Of a stretch of 35,652 bases of DNA, positions 1-9,179 are shown piece by piece. This stretch comes from Fidelibacterota bacterium (lineage in GTDB: Bacteria; Fidelibacterota; Marinisomatia; Marinisomatales; UBA1611). Position 1 is the stretch's first letter; each line of letters opens with the position of its first letter. The notes below the pieces were generated by a model. It saw nothing but the letters and a program-made list of their open reading frames with translations, ran no database searches and was not told the DNA's origin. A program made the translations under genes and the position numbers. The stretch spans positions 1 through 35,652 of the forward strand of contig JABHKE010000201.1 in NCBI GenBank assembly GCA_018692355.1, read 5' to 3'.

Positions 1-155
1 AGATTGCTTTAGGGACAGATTATCCGTTCCCATTGGGTGAATTGGAACCAGGGAATCTTATAGAATCATCTAATTATTCTGATCAGAAGAAAAATAAACT
101 TCTTTTTGAAAACGCATTGGACTGGCTAGGCCTTTCACACGATCATTTCAAATGA
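1..155 (+). CDS. Aminocarboxymuconate-semialdehyde decarboxylase-like protein, C-terminal end (partial)
   Basis: The frame enters from the left edge (first full codon at base 3) and ends at the TGA at 153-155, giving 50 residues. They include GTDYPFPLGE, PGNLIES and NALDWLGL, which match the C-terminal end of ACMSD, the amidohydrolase-family enzyme that decarboxylates 2-amino-3-carboxymuconate semialdehyde. The stop overlaps the next start (ATGA at 152-155), so it is probably translationally coupled to the kynureninase gene. An ACMSD beside kynureninase and kynurenine monooxygenase points to catabolism of kynurenine beyond quinolinate rather than only NAD synthesis. The metal-binding N-terminal half lies outside the window, so the call rests on the tail and the context. 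Confidence 0.7.
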   Translation, partial: IALGTDYPFPLGELEPGNLIESSNYSDQKKNKLLFENALDWLGLSHDHFK

Positions 156-1387
156 TTTATGAAAATTCACTTTCCTTTGTGAAAAAGTTGGATCAAAGTG
201 ATCCTCTGAGATTCTATCGAAAGAAATTCCATTATCCTAAAAATAAGAAGGGAAATGAAGTCCTTTATTTATGTAGTAATTCTCTCGGACTCCAACCCAA
301 AACTGCGAAAGAATTTATAGAGAAGGAATTAAATGTATGGGAAAAAGATGGTGTATTAGGTCAACATGGCAGGTGGGAAAAATTTCATGAAAGATTAATT
401 CATCCTTCTGCAAGGCTTGTAGGAGCAAAACCATCAGAAGTGGTGGTTATGAATGCCTTAACAGTCAATATTCATTTATTACTTATTTCATTTTATCAGC
501 CTACAAAGACGCGTAACAAAATTATGATTGAAAAAGGTGCTTTTCCTTCTGATCAGTATGCGGTGGAATCACAAATTAGACTTCATGGATTTAATCCAAA
601 AGAATGTCTGGTTGAACTCGCACCAAGAAATGGGGAAAAAATACTTCGAACTGATGATATTTTAAAAACTATCAATGAGAACGGTGATGAACTCTGCACA
701 ATTTTATTAGGTGGTGTAAACTATTACACCGGCCAGGCCTTTGATATGAAAGCGATCACAGAAGCGGGAAAGTCTGTTGGGGCATTTGTTGGTTTTGATC
801 TCGCCCATGCTGCCGGTAATCTCCTTTTGAATTTACATGAATGGAACGTGGATTTTGCCGCATGGTGTTCATACAAATATTTATGTGCAGGCCCTGGTGC
901 TCCTTCTGGAATTTTTATACATGAACGTCATCATGATTGGGACGGATCAAGACTTGCCGGTTGGTGGGGACAAAATAAACAAACTCGTTTTGAAATGGGT
1001 CCAGAATTTGATCCTATTCAGACTGCAGAAGGTTGGCAAATCAGTAATTCTCCAGTTATGGGAATGACAACACTTTTGGCGTCGATGGAAATATTTGAAG
1101 AAGCAGGCATGAAAGTCATTAGAGAAAAGGGAATTGAAATCACCGGATATTTAGAATATTTGATTCAGAATTCACTTCCGAATGTGACAATAATAACCCC
1201 AAATGAAAGGGGATGTCAATTATCATTGGTCGTTCCTGGCGGCCGAAAGGTATTTGATACAATTTCTGAAAAAAGCATTATCTGTGATTGGCGAGAGCCA
1301 GATGTTATTAGAATTGCACCTCATCCATTATTCAATACGTTTTTGGATATATTTTGTTTTGTTGAAATATTGAAAAAATCAATCTAA
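152..1387 (+). CDS. kynU: Kynureninase
   Basis: PLP-dependent hydrolase that splits L-kynurenine or 3-hydroxykynurenine to (hydroxy)anthranilate and alanine. The 411-residue length is normal for bacterial KynU. Family features are the N-terminal YLCSNSLGLQP, the PLP-contacting GFDLAHAAGN near residues 214-223 and the Schiff-base lysine K242 in CSYKYLCAGPG. The ATG at 152 overlaps the stop of the upstream ACMSD-like gene, and the next gene, a kynurenine monooxygenase, begins 5 nt after this stop, so the three form a tight operon. Nothing looks truncated. This is an ordinary, confidently recognised family member. Confidence 0.93.
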   Translation: MIYENSLSFVKKLDQSDPLRFYRKKFHYPKNKKGNEVLYLCSNSLGLQPKTAKEFIEKELNVWEKDGVLGQHGRWEKFHERLIHPSARLVGAKPSEVVVMNALTVNIHLLLISFYQPTKTRNKIMIEKGAFPSDQYAVESQIRLHGFNPKECLVELAPRNGEKILRTDDILKTINENGDELCTILLGGVNYYTGQAFDMKAITEAGKSVGAFVGFDLAHAAGNLLLNLHEWNVDFAAWCSYKYLCAGPGAPSGIFIHERHHDWDGSRLAGWWGQNKQTRFEMGPEFDPIQTAEGWQISNSPVMGMTTLLASMEIFEEAGMKVIREKGIEITGYLEYLIQNSLPNVTIITPNERGCQLSLVVPGGRKVFDTISEKSIICDWREPDVIRIAPHPLFNTFLDIFCFVEILKKSI

Positions 1388-1392
1388 CGATA

Positions 1393-2715
1393 ATGAAAAA
1401 TAAAAAAATACATATAATTGGGGCAGGATTAGCAGGCCCGCTCATGGCTACTTATTTGGCAAAAAGAGGATACCTGGTTGAAATGTATGAACGCAGATCG
1501 GATATGCGAAAAGTCAGTCAATCTGCAGGCCGTTCCATTAATTTAGCTTTATCAGTTCGTGGTATTCAAGCTCTGCGTGAAGTAGGGCTTTATGATAAAA
1601 TCAAACCTATCACAATTCCCATGAAAGGTCGAATGATTCATGATTTAGATGGAAAAACCCACATCCAACCCTATGGACAGCATGATAAGGAAGTGATTTA
1701 TTCAGTATCTCGGGCAGAATTGAATATGGGACTCATGACGTTAGCAGAAGAAACAAAAAACGTAAAAATATTTTTCAACCATAAGGTGGAGTCAGTCGAT
1801 CTAACGAAAAATATTTTAGATTTTGGGAAAAAACAAACCCACTTTGGAACAGTCATTGGATGCGATGGCTCAACTTCACCACTGAGGGAAGCAATCATAG
1901 AAAAATCTAATGCTAACTTTGTAAAGAAGCCGTTAGGACATAGTTACAAAGAGTTGGTGATTCCACCATCAGACTCCAATGATTTTTTAATTGAGCCCAA
2001 TGCACTCCATATTTGGCCCCGCGGAGATTTTATGCTCATTGCTTTACCAAATATGGATAAAACTTTCACGTGTACACTCTTTTTACCAACGACGGGAGAA
2101 ATAAGTTTTGAAACAATTTATGAATCTTCCACCATTATTGATTTATTTCAAAATTATTTTCCGGATGCGTTGGAATTGATGTCGACTCTTGTTGAAGATT
2201 TTCAATCAAACCCTATTGGAAACCTAGCTTCAGTATATTGCAAGCCCTGGCACTACAAAGGTAAAGCTTTATTGGTAGGTGATGCAGCTCATGCGGTGGT
2301 TCCCTTTTTTGGACAAGGGATGAATGCATCTTTTCAGGATTGTTCCGTCTTAAACAATTTTATTGAGAAACATAACGGCAACTGGGAAAAAACTTTTGAA
2401 GAGTTTTCATCATCTCACGTTGAGAATGGACATGCCATTGCAGATATGGCAATCGAAAATTATATTGAAATGCGGGACTCTGTTAATGATGAATTTTACA
2501 GAAAAAGGAGAAAACTGGAACTAGAATTGGAGCGTCAATTCCCAGATTGTTTTATCCCAAGATATTCTATGGTATCATTTCACCAAATACCCTATGCCGA
2601 TGTGTATTGCCGTGGTCAAATCCAATTGGATCTAATGAATAAGTATTTAATTGAGAACCTAACGAAACAACAATTACATTCAAACATAACGGAGAAACTA
2701 GTCCCCCTCAAATGA
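1393..2715 (+). CDS. kmo: Kynurenine 3-monooxygenase
   Basis: FAD-dependent aromatic hydroxylase that converts L-kynurenine to 3-hydroxykynurenine with NADPH and O2. The 440-residue protein has the N-terminal dinucleotide-binding GAGLAG (10-15), the SAGRSINLALS segment near 44-54 typical of KMO, and the second FAD motif GDAAHAVVPFFGQGMNASF (about 296-314). The C-terminal part (QFPDCFIPRYSMVSFH) also fits KMO and the protein lacks an obvious membrane anchor, as usual for bacterial enzymes. It lies between kynureninase and the GMC oxidoreductase with a 5-nt upstream gap, so substrate and product steps are adjacent. An O2-using step implies at least microaerobic life. Confidence 0.93.
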   Translation: MKNKKIHIIGAGLAGPLMATYLAKRGYLVEMYERRSDMRKVSQSAGRSINLALSVRGIQALREVGLYDKIKPITIPMKGRMIHDLDGKTHIQPYGQHDKEVIYSVSRAELNMGLMTLAEETKNVKIFFNHKVESVDLTKNILDFGKKQTHFGTVIGCDGSTSPLREAIIEKSNANFVKKPLGHSYKELVIPPSDSNDFLIEPNALHIWPRGDFMLIALPNMDKTFTCTLFLPTTGEISFETIYESSTIIDLFQNYFPDALELMSTLVEDFQSNPIGNLASVYCKPWHYKGKALLVGDAAHAVVPFFGQGMNASFQDCSVLNNFIEKHNGNWEKTFEEFSSSHVENGHAIADMAIENYIEMRDSVNDEFYRKRRKLELELERQFPDCFIPRYSMVSFHQIPYADVYCRGQIQLDLMNKYLIENLTKQQLHSNITEKLVPLK

Positions 2716-2751
2716 AAATATCAGTATGTATGTAATAATGGTTCAAGTCAA

Positions 2752-4323
2752 TTGAAAAAATACGATTATATTATTATTGGTTCTGGGTTTGGAGGATCAG
2801 TGTCTGCCCTACGACTTGCAGAAAAGGGATACAATGTGGCTGTCATCGAACAAGGCAAGCGATACCATGCCAATGGTTTTCCGAAAACGAATTGGAACTT
2901 CAAAAAATATTTTTGGTTCCCTAAAATTGGTTGGTATGGAACCCAAGCGCTCACATTATTAAAAGATGTGTTTATACTTCATGGTGCCGGAGTAGGTGGC
3001 GGTAGCCTGGTTTATGCCAATAATTTACTTGTGCCGCCTGATAAAGCATTTGATGACCTAGCTTGGAGTAGTCCAAACTGGAAAGCAAAACTGCTACCGT
3101 ATTATCAGAAAGCAAGCAAAATGCTTGGAGTAACTCAAAGCAAAGTGATCTCTCATGCCGACAAATTGTTGAAAGAATGTGCTGAAGATGCAGGAGTAGG
3201 AGATACATTCCATTTGAACGATGTTGGTATTTATTTTGGAGAGCCTGGTAAAACAGTACCTGATCCCTATTTTGATGGAAAAGGCCCTGATAGAACAGGG
3301 TGTACCCTCTGCGGCGGTTGTATGGTCGGATGCCGTCATGGCGCAAAAAATACCCTAGACCTAAATTATCTTTACTTTGCAGAACAACTTGGAGTGGAAG
3401 TGATACCGGAGACCAGGGTTCTGGACGTAAAACCAGTTGGGCAAAGTGGTTATAAGATAATTGCAAAACATGTAATGGGATTTTTTAAAAAGAAAATAGT
3501 ATTCCAAGCTGATGGCGTTATTTTTTCTGGCGGTGTCATGGGAACTGTCAAATTATTGCTCCAATGTAAAGAGAACGGTTCTTTACCCAGCATCTCTGAT
3601 CAGTTAGGTAATTTTATACGTACAAACAGTGAAGCCATACAGGGTGTTATTGCAAAAGGAAAGGATGTGGATTATTCAAAAGGAATTGCAATAACGTCTG
3701 GGATTTATCCTGATAATGATACTCATATTGAAGTTTGTCGATATGGCAAGGGACAAGGAGCTATGTCACTTCTTGCAACCATATTGGTGGATAAACATGA
3801 TTTGATTCCTCGACCATTGTCGTGGCTCTCGAATATAATACTTCATCCTATCGTTTTTCTGCGTAGTCTGAATCCTTTTGGTGTTGCTGAAAAATCGACC
3901 TACCTTTTGGTGATGCAAACTCTTGGTAATTATATGCGATTTGACTATAAACGTCGCTGGTGGCGTTTGGGAAAAAGATCCATGAATTCAAACTGCAATA
4001 CTGATCAGAAAGTGCCTGCATACATACCGGTTGCCAATGAATATACGAAACGAATGGCTGAGAAAATGAATGGTGATCCAGCTGCAAGTATACCGGAAAT
4101 ATTATTGAATACATCTACAACTGCACATATCCTAGGAGGATGCATTATGGCGGATAGCCCAGAAAAAGGTGTAACTGATTATAAAGGGCACATATATGGT
4201 TATGATAATCTTTTTGTGGCAGATGGCTCAATTGTGCCTTCAAACCTGGGTGTGAATCCAAGCCTCACCATTACGGCATTGGCAGAATATATTATGGATC
4301 AATTTTCTGAAAAGCGTCAATAA
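2752..4323 (+). CDS. GMC-family oxidoreductase (cholesterol-oxidase-like) with a ferredoxin-like Cys motif
   Basis: The 523-residue flavoprotein begins with a Rossmann FAD motif IIGSGFGGSVSALRLAEKG (8-26) and has a second FAD contact near HGAGVGGGSLVYAN (77-90). Its C-terminal block contains HILGGCIMAD and NLFVADGSIVPSNLGVNPS, the usual GMC ending. Residues 184-194 (CTLCGGCMVGC) form a CxxCxxCxxxC motif, seen in the ChoD-type subgroup of the family. A TTG at 2752 is used, because the ATG at 2738 is out of frame. It probably oxidises an alcohol or sterol-like substrate, but that substrate cannot be read from the sequence. It sits 36 nt after kmo and 12 nt before the dipeptidase gene, so it may share their transcript without sharing a pathway. 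Confidence 0.8.
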   Translation: MKKYDYIIIGSGFGGSVSALRLAEKGYNVAVIEQGKRYHANGFPKTNWNFKKYFWFPKIGWYGTQALTLLKDVFILHGAGVGGGSLVYANNLLVPPDKAFDDLAWSSPNWKAKLLPYYQKASKMLGVTQSKVISHADKLLKECAEDAGVGDTFHLNDVGIYFGEPGKTVPDPYFDGKGPDRTGCTLCGGCMVGCRHGAKNTLDLNYLYFAEQLGVEVIPETRVLDVKPVGQSGYKIIAKHVMGFFKKKIVFQADGVIFSGGVMGTVKLLLQCKENGSLPSISDQLGNFIRTNSEAIQGVIAKGKDVDYSKGIAITSGIYPDNDTHIEVCRYGKGQGAMSLLATILVDKHDLIPRPLSWLSNIILHPIVFLRSLNPFGVAEKSTYLLVMQTLGNYMRFDYKRRWWRLGKRSMNSNCNTDQKVPAYIPVANEYTKRMAEKMNGDPAASIPEILLNTSTTAHILGGCIMADSPEKGVTDYKGHIYGYDNLFVADGSIVPSNLGVNPSLTITALAEYIMDQFSEKRQ

Positions 4324-4335
4324 AATTATTGAATA

Positions 4336-5523
4336 ATGAGATTGGTCAATATAAAGGAAATAAAAAAAATTGTTTTTATCTGTCTATTGTTTGGATGTGA
4401 GAAAAATTTGTCAAAGCTCCATGAAAATGCCTTTGTAGTAGACACCCATAATGATGTATTGCTTCGATCCATGATCGGCCGTGATATTTTAACAAATCTT
4501 CCTGAAAGCCATTCCGATTTACCAAAATTCAAAACGGGTGGAGTAGATTGCCAGGTGTTTTCAATTTGGGTTTCTCCACAGGAGTTTAGTGAAGGTGAAT
4601 ATTATAATCGCGCCAATCAAATGATCTCCCAATTAGAATACCTTTGTTCTCGTGTCCCAGACCAATGGGCTATTCCTTTTGATTATCAAGATTTGGTTTA
4701 TAATGATCAACACGAGATAATGTCATGCATGATTGGGGTAGAAGGCGGACATGCAATAGAGAATGATTTGGAAAAGTTGAATGCTTTGTATGATCGCGGT
4801 ACCCGTTATTTGGGCATTACTTGGAATAATTCTACTGACTGGGCCACGTCGGCAAAAGATGAAACTCTAAGAGGAGATTCACTTGCATTTAAGGGATTAA
4901 CAGATTTTGGGGAAGATGTGATTAATCGCTGTAATGAACTGGGTATCATGATTGATATATCTCATTCCGGTGAGCAGACTTTTTATGATATTATAAAAAC
5001 TACTTCAAAACCAATAATTGCGTCTCATTCATCGGTCTACAATATTTGTCCGCATTTTCGAAATTTGAAAGATGAGCAACTATTGGCTATAAAAGAAAAT
5101 GGTGGAGTAGTGTTTGTAAACTTTTATCCCGGGTATATTGATTCTGCATATGAAGAAAAAGCTAAAGTGGTGAAAGAATCATTCAAATTAAAATCTGATT
5201 CATTAGCAAAATTATATGATCCTAATAGTGACAATTACTGGTACAAGGAAAGTGAAATGTTAGTACCACATCTTCAAAGCGTAGTACCAGATTTGGGCGA
5301 TGTAGTTGACCATATTGAATATATAATAGATTTAATCGGCATTGATCACGTTGGCATAGGTGCAGACTGGGATGGTGTTGAAATCCTTCCAAGGGGAATA
5401 GATAAGATTTCAAAATTACCTGATCTCACTAAAGCATTACTGAAAAGAGGGTATTCAGAACGGGATGTGAAAAAGATTTTAGGTGGAAATTTTAAACGTG
5501 TATTTAAGGAAGTAACCTCATGA
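4336..5523 (+). CDS. Membrane dipeptidase, peptidase family M19, predicted lipoprotein
   Basis: Zinc dipeptidase of the renal-dipeptidase family, cleaving dipeptides outside the cytoplasm. The N-terminus has a basic start, a hydrophobic stretch and a lipobox-like LLFGC with the lipid-attachment Cys at residue 21, so the mature protein is probably anchored in an outer or cytoplasmic membrane. The M19 metal ligands are visible: the HxD pair H38/D40 in VDTHNDV, the glutamate of GVEGGHAIEND, and histidines in IDISHSGEQ and IIASHSSVYN. HVGIGADWDG supplies the late aspartate. The 395-residue length is normal. Its end overlaps the following OsmC-family start by 4 nt. It may release amino acids, including tryptophan, for the upstream catabolic genes, but that link is only contextual. 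Confidence 0.88.
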   Translation: MRLVNIKEIKKIVFICLLFGCEKNLSKLHENAFVVDTHNDVLLRSMIGRDILTNLPESHSDLPKFKTGGVDCQVFSIWVSPQEFSEGEYYNRANQMISQLEYLCSRVPDQWAIPFDYQDLVYNDQHEIMSCMIGVEGGHAIENDLEKLNALYDRGTRYLGITWNNSTDWATSAKDETLRGDSLAFKGLTDFGEDVINRCNELGIMIDISHSGEQTFYDIIKTTSKPIIASHSSVYNICPHFRNLKDEQLLAIKENGGVVFVNFYPGYIDSAYEEKAKVVKESFKLKSDSLAKLYDPNSDNYWYKESEMLVPHLQSVVPDLGDVVDHIEYIIDLIGIDHVGIGADWDGVEILPRGIDKISKLPDLTKALLKRGYSERDVKKILGGNFKRVFKEVTS

Positions 5524-5878
5524 TTTCGAAAGTTGTGTATAAGGGAAATTTAAGAACTGAATCGACTCATCTGCAATCGGGGAAAACTATTATCACGGAT
5601 GCACCGGTTGATAACCAAGGTAAAGCATTTTCACCGACAGATTTAGTTGCTACAGCATTAGCATCTTGCATGCTAACAATTATGGGAATTGTTGCAAAAC
5701 GTGATGGAATTATGATAGAAGGAACCACAGCCGAAGTGGAAAAGATCATGGTATCTAATCCAAGACGGACAGGAGAGATCAGGTTAAATTGGAAAGAGCA
5801 GCTCACACATGTCCGGTAAGCGGTAGCCTCCATATTGATCTGAATGAAATAGTAGAGTTCATGTATCCTAAATCTTAA
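5520..5878 (+). pseudogene. OsmC-family peroxiredoxin-like gene with internal deletion and frameshift
   Basis: From the ATG at 5520 the frame reads a normal OsmC N-terminal half, including the conserved cysteine in LASCMLTIMG, up to GEIRLNW. It then shifts and stops at 5817-5819. The other frame continues with ERAAHTCPVSGSLHIDL, the second conserved-Cys region of OsmC, and ends at the TAA at 5876-5878. Family members carry roughly 15-20 residues between GEIRLN and ERAAHTCPV that are missing here, so the damage is a small deletion that also shifted the frame. A full protein would reduce organic hydroperoxides. An assembly error at one site is the main alternative. The start is coupled (ATGA) to the dipeptidase stop. 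Confidence 0.82.
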
Positions 5879-5918
5879 TCCTATCGCCTAATCATTTTCA
5901 TAAGTTCTCGCCTTAAAA

Positions 5919-6584
5919 ATGTCCCCAAATTTTAAATTAGCCCCATCCATCTTATCAGCAGATTTCTCCAATTTGCAAGCGGCACTGGAAATATGCAATA
6001 AAGGCGGAGCCCATTGGATCCATGTAGATGTGATGGATAATCAGTTTGTACCCAACCTTACTATTGGTCCACCAGTAGTAAAATCTCTTCGCCCAAAGAC
6101 AGAAAAATTTATAGATGTTCACATGATGGTGGTGGATCCGGAAAAACTAGTAGAGCCCTTTGCCAAGGCCGGTGCAGATAATATTACCTTTCATATTGAA
6201 GCTACTAATGATCCGGTAGGTGTTATTGATCTCATTCGGTCTTGTGGAAGTAAAGTAGGTGTTTCAATCAAACCTGCAACACCCTTATCAGATATTTTTC
6301 CAATTTTGGATAAAGTGGATGTTGTGCTGATCATGAGTGTAGAGCCAGGGTTTGGTGGACAGGGATATTTGCCGGGGGCAAATGAGCGTATTTCTGAAAT
6401 TAGAAAATATCTTAATGAAAAATGTTTAGATAGAGTTTTAATTGAAGTGGATGGAGGCATCAAACTCTATAATGCTAAAGAAGTAATAGACGCAGGAGCA
6501 AATGTTCTTGTTGCGGGATCAGAAATATTTAAATCAAATAATCCAATTCAAACAATAAAAGATTTTTATCAACTGACTGAGTAA
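5919..6584 (+). CDS. rpe: Ribulose-phosphate 3-epimerase
   Basis: TIM-barrel enzyme that interconverts ribulose 5-phosphate and xylulose 5-phosphate. The 221-residue length is standard. Signatures are APSILSADFSNLQ, the metal-binding HVDVMDNQFVPNLTIGP (H35, D37), DVHMMV, the phosphate-loop region MSVEPGFGGQGYLP and the catalytic aspartate in IEVDGGI. It is the first gene of a compact three-gene unit: transketolase starts 3 nt after its stop. The 40-nt gap upstream follows the broken OsmC gene and may hold a promoter, but I see no clear hexamers. Confidence 0.95.
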   Translation: MSPNFKLAPSILSADFSNLQAALEICNKGGAHWIHVDVMDNQFVPNLTIGPPVVKSLRPKTEKFIDVHMMVVDPEKLVEPFAKAGADNITFHIEATNDPVGVIDLIRSCGSKVGVSIKPATPLSDIFPILDKVDVVLIMSVEPGFGGQGYLPGANERISEIRKYLNEKCLDRVLIEVDGGIKLYNAKEVIDAGANVLVAGSEIFKSNNPIQTIKDFYQLTE

Positions 6585-6587
6585 TAA

Positions 6588-8615
6588 ATGAGCAAATATA
6601 AAGATTTAGATAATTTTTCCACCTGGAGCCCAGAAGAGAAGGATCATTTTACTGTTTCTGTGATCAAAGGATTGATTATGGACACAGTTAGAAAAGCAAA
6701 TTCTGGTCACACCGGTGGTCCCATGTCATCAGCAGATTTTGCCACTATACTTTTTAAAGATTATCTACAGTTTAACCCGAAGGATCCAAATTGGTTTAAT
6801 CGGGATAGATTTATATTATCTGCAGGACATGAATCTGCACTCCAGTATGTATTACTCCATTTGATTGGGTGGCTTGGCCTTGATGATCTTAAACAATTCC
6901 GGCAGTTGCATAGTAAAACGCCAGGACACCCGGAAGTTGAAATCCCTGGTGTAGAATGTACAACCGGCCCATTGGGGCAGGGATTTGGTATGGGCACCGG
7001 CATGGCATTTGCAGAAACATTTCTCCGACATGTCCTGGAAGAAAAGTCGAAAAATGCAAAGGGGTTGGTAAATCATTATACATATGTTCTTGCAAGCGAT
7101 GGTGATATGCAAGAGCCCATTACCTTGGGGGCATCATCTTTGGCTGGTCATTTAGGGTTATCTCATCTCATTGTTTTTTATGATTCAAATGAGATTCAGA
7201 TTTCTGGAGGTGTATCGCGATGTGATTCCACAAATTATGCTACCGTCTTTGAAGGATTTGGCTGGCATGTTCAAGAAATTGATGGGCATGATCATGAAGC
7301 AATTAGGAGTGCAATTGAAAAAGCTCAAATCATGGATATACCCAGTATAATTATTGGAAAAACGATCATGGCGAAAGGGAGTGCTGGAATGGAGAGAGAC
7401 CATAATACGCATGGCGCACCTCTGCCAGATGATGAAATTTATGCAACAAAAGATGCTCTCGGTTTGGCACCAGAATCTTTCTTTTTACCTGACGAAGTCA
7501 AACATCATTTTCGATCCAGATTTGATTCATTGTATAAAATAGTTTTAGATTGGGATACGCAATTATCAGAATGCAGAAAAGATTCAGGTGTCGATTCATT
7601 TTGGTCCATTGCTGTGGAAGATCAACTTCCAGTTTTTACCTACCCCGAATTTGAAGAAAGTACTTCATTGGCTACAAGGAAGGCGTTTGGTTCAGCTTTG
7701 GATCATTATGCTCAATTATTACCCAACCTTGTTGGGGGCTCCGCAGATTTAGAGCCATCGAATTACACAGGAAATTTTGCAAATAAATATTCCGATTTTC
7801 AAAAGAATAATAAATCTGGTAGAAATATTGCTTTTGGTGTGAGAGAATTCCCTATGGCTGCAATGATGAATGGAATGTCATTACATGGTGGCATCATTCC
7901 ATTTGGTGGCACTTTTTTGGTATTTGCAGATTATGAGCGCCCAGCACTTCGGTTGGCAGCTATTCAACAAGTACGAGCTATTCATGAATTTACTCATGAT
8001 TCATTCTGGGTGGGGGAAGATGGCCCAACGCATCAACCCATTGAACATACCATGGCCCTAAGAGCGATTCCAAATTTTAATGTATTTCGCCCCGGCGATG
8101 CCAAAGAAACGGCTGTTTGTTTTAAACTGGCAATGGAAAATCGAAATACACCTTCAGCACTTTTATTGACTCGTCAGGGTCTGCCAGTTTCAGATATGGA
8201 TTATTTCAAGATTGAGTCAGGAGTAAAAAATGGCGCTTATATAAGAAAAGATTGTGAAGGGTCACCCGAAATTGTATTGATTGCGACTGGGTCTGAAGTT
8301 GCTCTTGCAATTGAAACATCCAAAAGAATGCATGATAAAAACTGCCGTATCATTAGTATGCCTTGTATGGAATTATTTGAAATTCAATCAGACAAATTTA
8401 AAACTGATTTAATTCCGTCTCGGGGTTGTTTGAAAGTGACTCTGGAAGCAGGTATTACCCAAGGGTGGGCAAAATATTCAGGGCCTAATGGACTCTCAAT
8501 TGGTATTGATCATTTTGGTGCATCCGCACCGGGGAAAGATTTAGCGCAAAAATTTGGTTTTACAGCAGATCAAGTTGAGAAAAAGATTAGGGCTCATTTA
8601 AATAAACTACTTTAA
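6588..8615 (+). CDS. tkt: Transketolase
   Basis: Thiamine-diphosphate enzyme that moves two-carbon units between pentose and other sugar phosphates. It is a single-chain 675-residue form, as in most bacteria. Visible features are GHTGGPMSSADFATILF near the N-terminus, the ThDP/metal motif ASDGDMQEP in the first domain, the pyrimidine-domain segments GGSADLEPSN and GVREFPMAAMMNGMSLHGG, and VGEDGPTHQPIEH, which carries substrate-contact residues. It lies between rpe and rpiB with gaps of 3 and 11 nt, so one mRNA encodes three steps of the non-oxidative pentose phosphate pathway. Nothing unusual is seen. Confidence 0.95.
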   Translation: MSKYKDLDNFSTWSPEEKDHFTVSVIKGLIMDTVRKANSGHTGGPMSSADFATILFKDYLQFNPKDPNWFNRDRFILSAGHESALQYVLLHLIGWLGLDDLKQFRQLHSKTPGHPEVEIPGVECTTGPLGQGFGMGTGMAFAETFLRHVLEEKSKNAKGLVNHYTYVLASDGDMQEPITLGASSLAGHLGLSHLIVFYDSNEIQISGGVSRCDSTNYATVFEGFGWHVQEIDGHDHEAIRSAIEKAQIMDIPSIIIGKTIMAKGSAGMERDHNTHGAPLPDDEIYATKDALGLAPESFFLPDEVKHHFRSRFDSLYKIVLDWDTQLSECRKDSGVDSFWSIAVEDQLPVFTYPEFEESTSLATRKAFGSALDHYAQLLPNLVGGSADLEPSNYTGNFANKYSDFQKNNKSGRNIAFGVREFPMAAMMNGMSLHGGIIPFGGTFLVFADYERPALRLAAIQQVRAIHEFTHDSFWVGEDGPTHQPIEHTMALRAIPNFNVFRPGDAKETAVCFKLAMENRNTPSALLLTRQGLPVSDMDYFKIESGVKNGAYIRKDCEGSPEIVLIATGSEVALAIETSKRMHDKNCRIISMPCMELFEIQSDKFKTDLIPSRGCLKVTLEAGITQGWAKYSGPNGLSIGIDHFGASAPGKDLAQKFGFTADQVEKKIRAHLNKLL

Positions 8616-8626
8616 CGTGTAACTAA

Positions 8627-9064
8627 ATGAAAATACATATTGCTACAGACCATGCTGGACTAGACCTGAAAAATATCATTCGGGATTATTTGATCTCAAA
8701 AGGCCATGAAGTAACAGATCACGGTGCCCATGAATATGATGCACTAGATGATTATCCTGATTACATTTTTCCCTGCGCTAAAGCGGTAGCATCCGACCTT
8801 GAAAGTCGCGGAATCATATTAGGTGGTTCGGGACAGGGGGAAGCCATGGCAGCTAACCGGGTCAAAGGTGTTCGGGCAGCAGTATTTTATAATGGTCCAG
8901 TAGAAATAGTTAAACTCTCCCGAGAACACAATAATGCAAATATCCTATCTTTGGGTGCCCGCTTTATGACGGAAGATGAAATTTATGGTGTAATTGAAAT
9001 GTGGTTGGACGAATCATTTGGAGGCGGGCGTCATCAACGGCGAATTGAAAAATTAGATCGTTAG
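8627..9064 (+). CDS. rpiB: Ribose-5-phosphate isomerase B
   Basis: RpiB/LacAB-family isomerase interconverting ribose 5-phosphate and ribulose 5-phosphate. The 145-residue protein opens with the typical MKIHIATDHAGLDLK and has the phosphate-binding loop GGSGQGEAMAANRVKGVRA (about 67-85). In E. coli RpiB this loop carries a catalytic Cys. Here the loop reads GGSGQGE, as in the mycobacterial-type enzyme where a glutamate (here E72) is thought to be the base. It is the last gene of rpe-tkt-rpiB and is followed at once by a strong terminator. Its 3' half is the source of a decayed copy at about 9695-9926. Confidence 0.94.
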   Translation: MKIHIATDHAGLDLKNIIRDYLISKGHEVTDHGAHEYDALDDYPDYIFPCAKAVASDLESRGIILGGSGQGEAMAANRVKGVRAAVFYNGPVEIVKLSREHNNANILSLGARFMTEDEIYGVIEMWLDESFGGGRHQRRIEKLDR

Positions 9065-9094
9065 ATAAGACTCTTTTTGAATTTGGAATCAATT

Positions 9095-9125
9095 AAAAAG
9101 CCCCCTGTATTCAGGGGGCTTTTTC
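9095..9125. terminator. Rho-independent terminator after rpiB, probably bidirectional
   Basis: A 9-bp perfect stem, AGCCCCCTG (9099-9107) with CAGGGGGCT (9112-9120), has a four-base loop, an A-run before it and a T-run after it. It would stop rpe-tkt-rpiB transcripts and, read on the other strand, transcripts of the convergent cold-shock gene. Confidence 0.9.
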
Positions 9126-9179
9126 GATATTTTATAAATATCTATGTGAGATAAAAATTCCCCACATTATTGTGAAAGA

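Noticed and set aside
2972-3466. A 164-codon open frame on the minus strand inside the GMC oxidoreductase gene
   Set aside because: It runs antisense to a well-conserved flavoprotein, its translation is low in recognisable motifs and no ribosome site precedes it.
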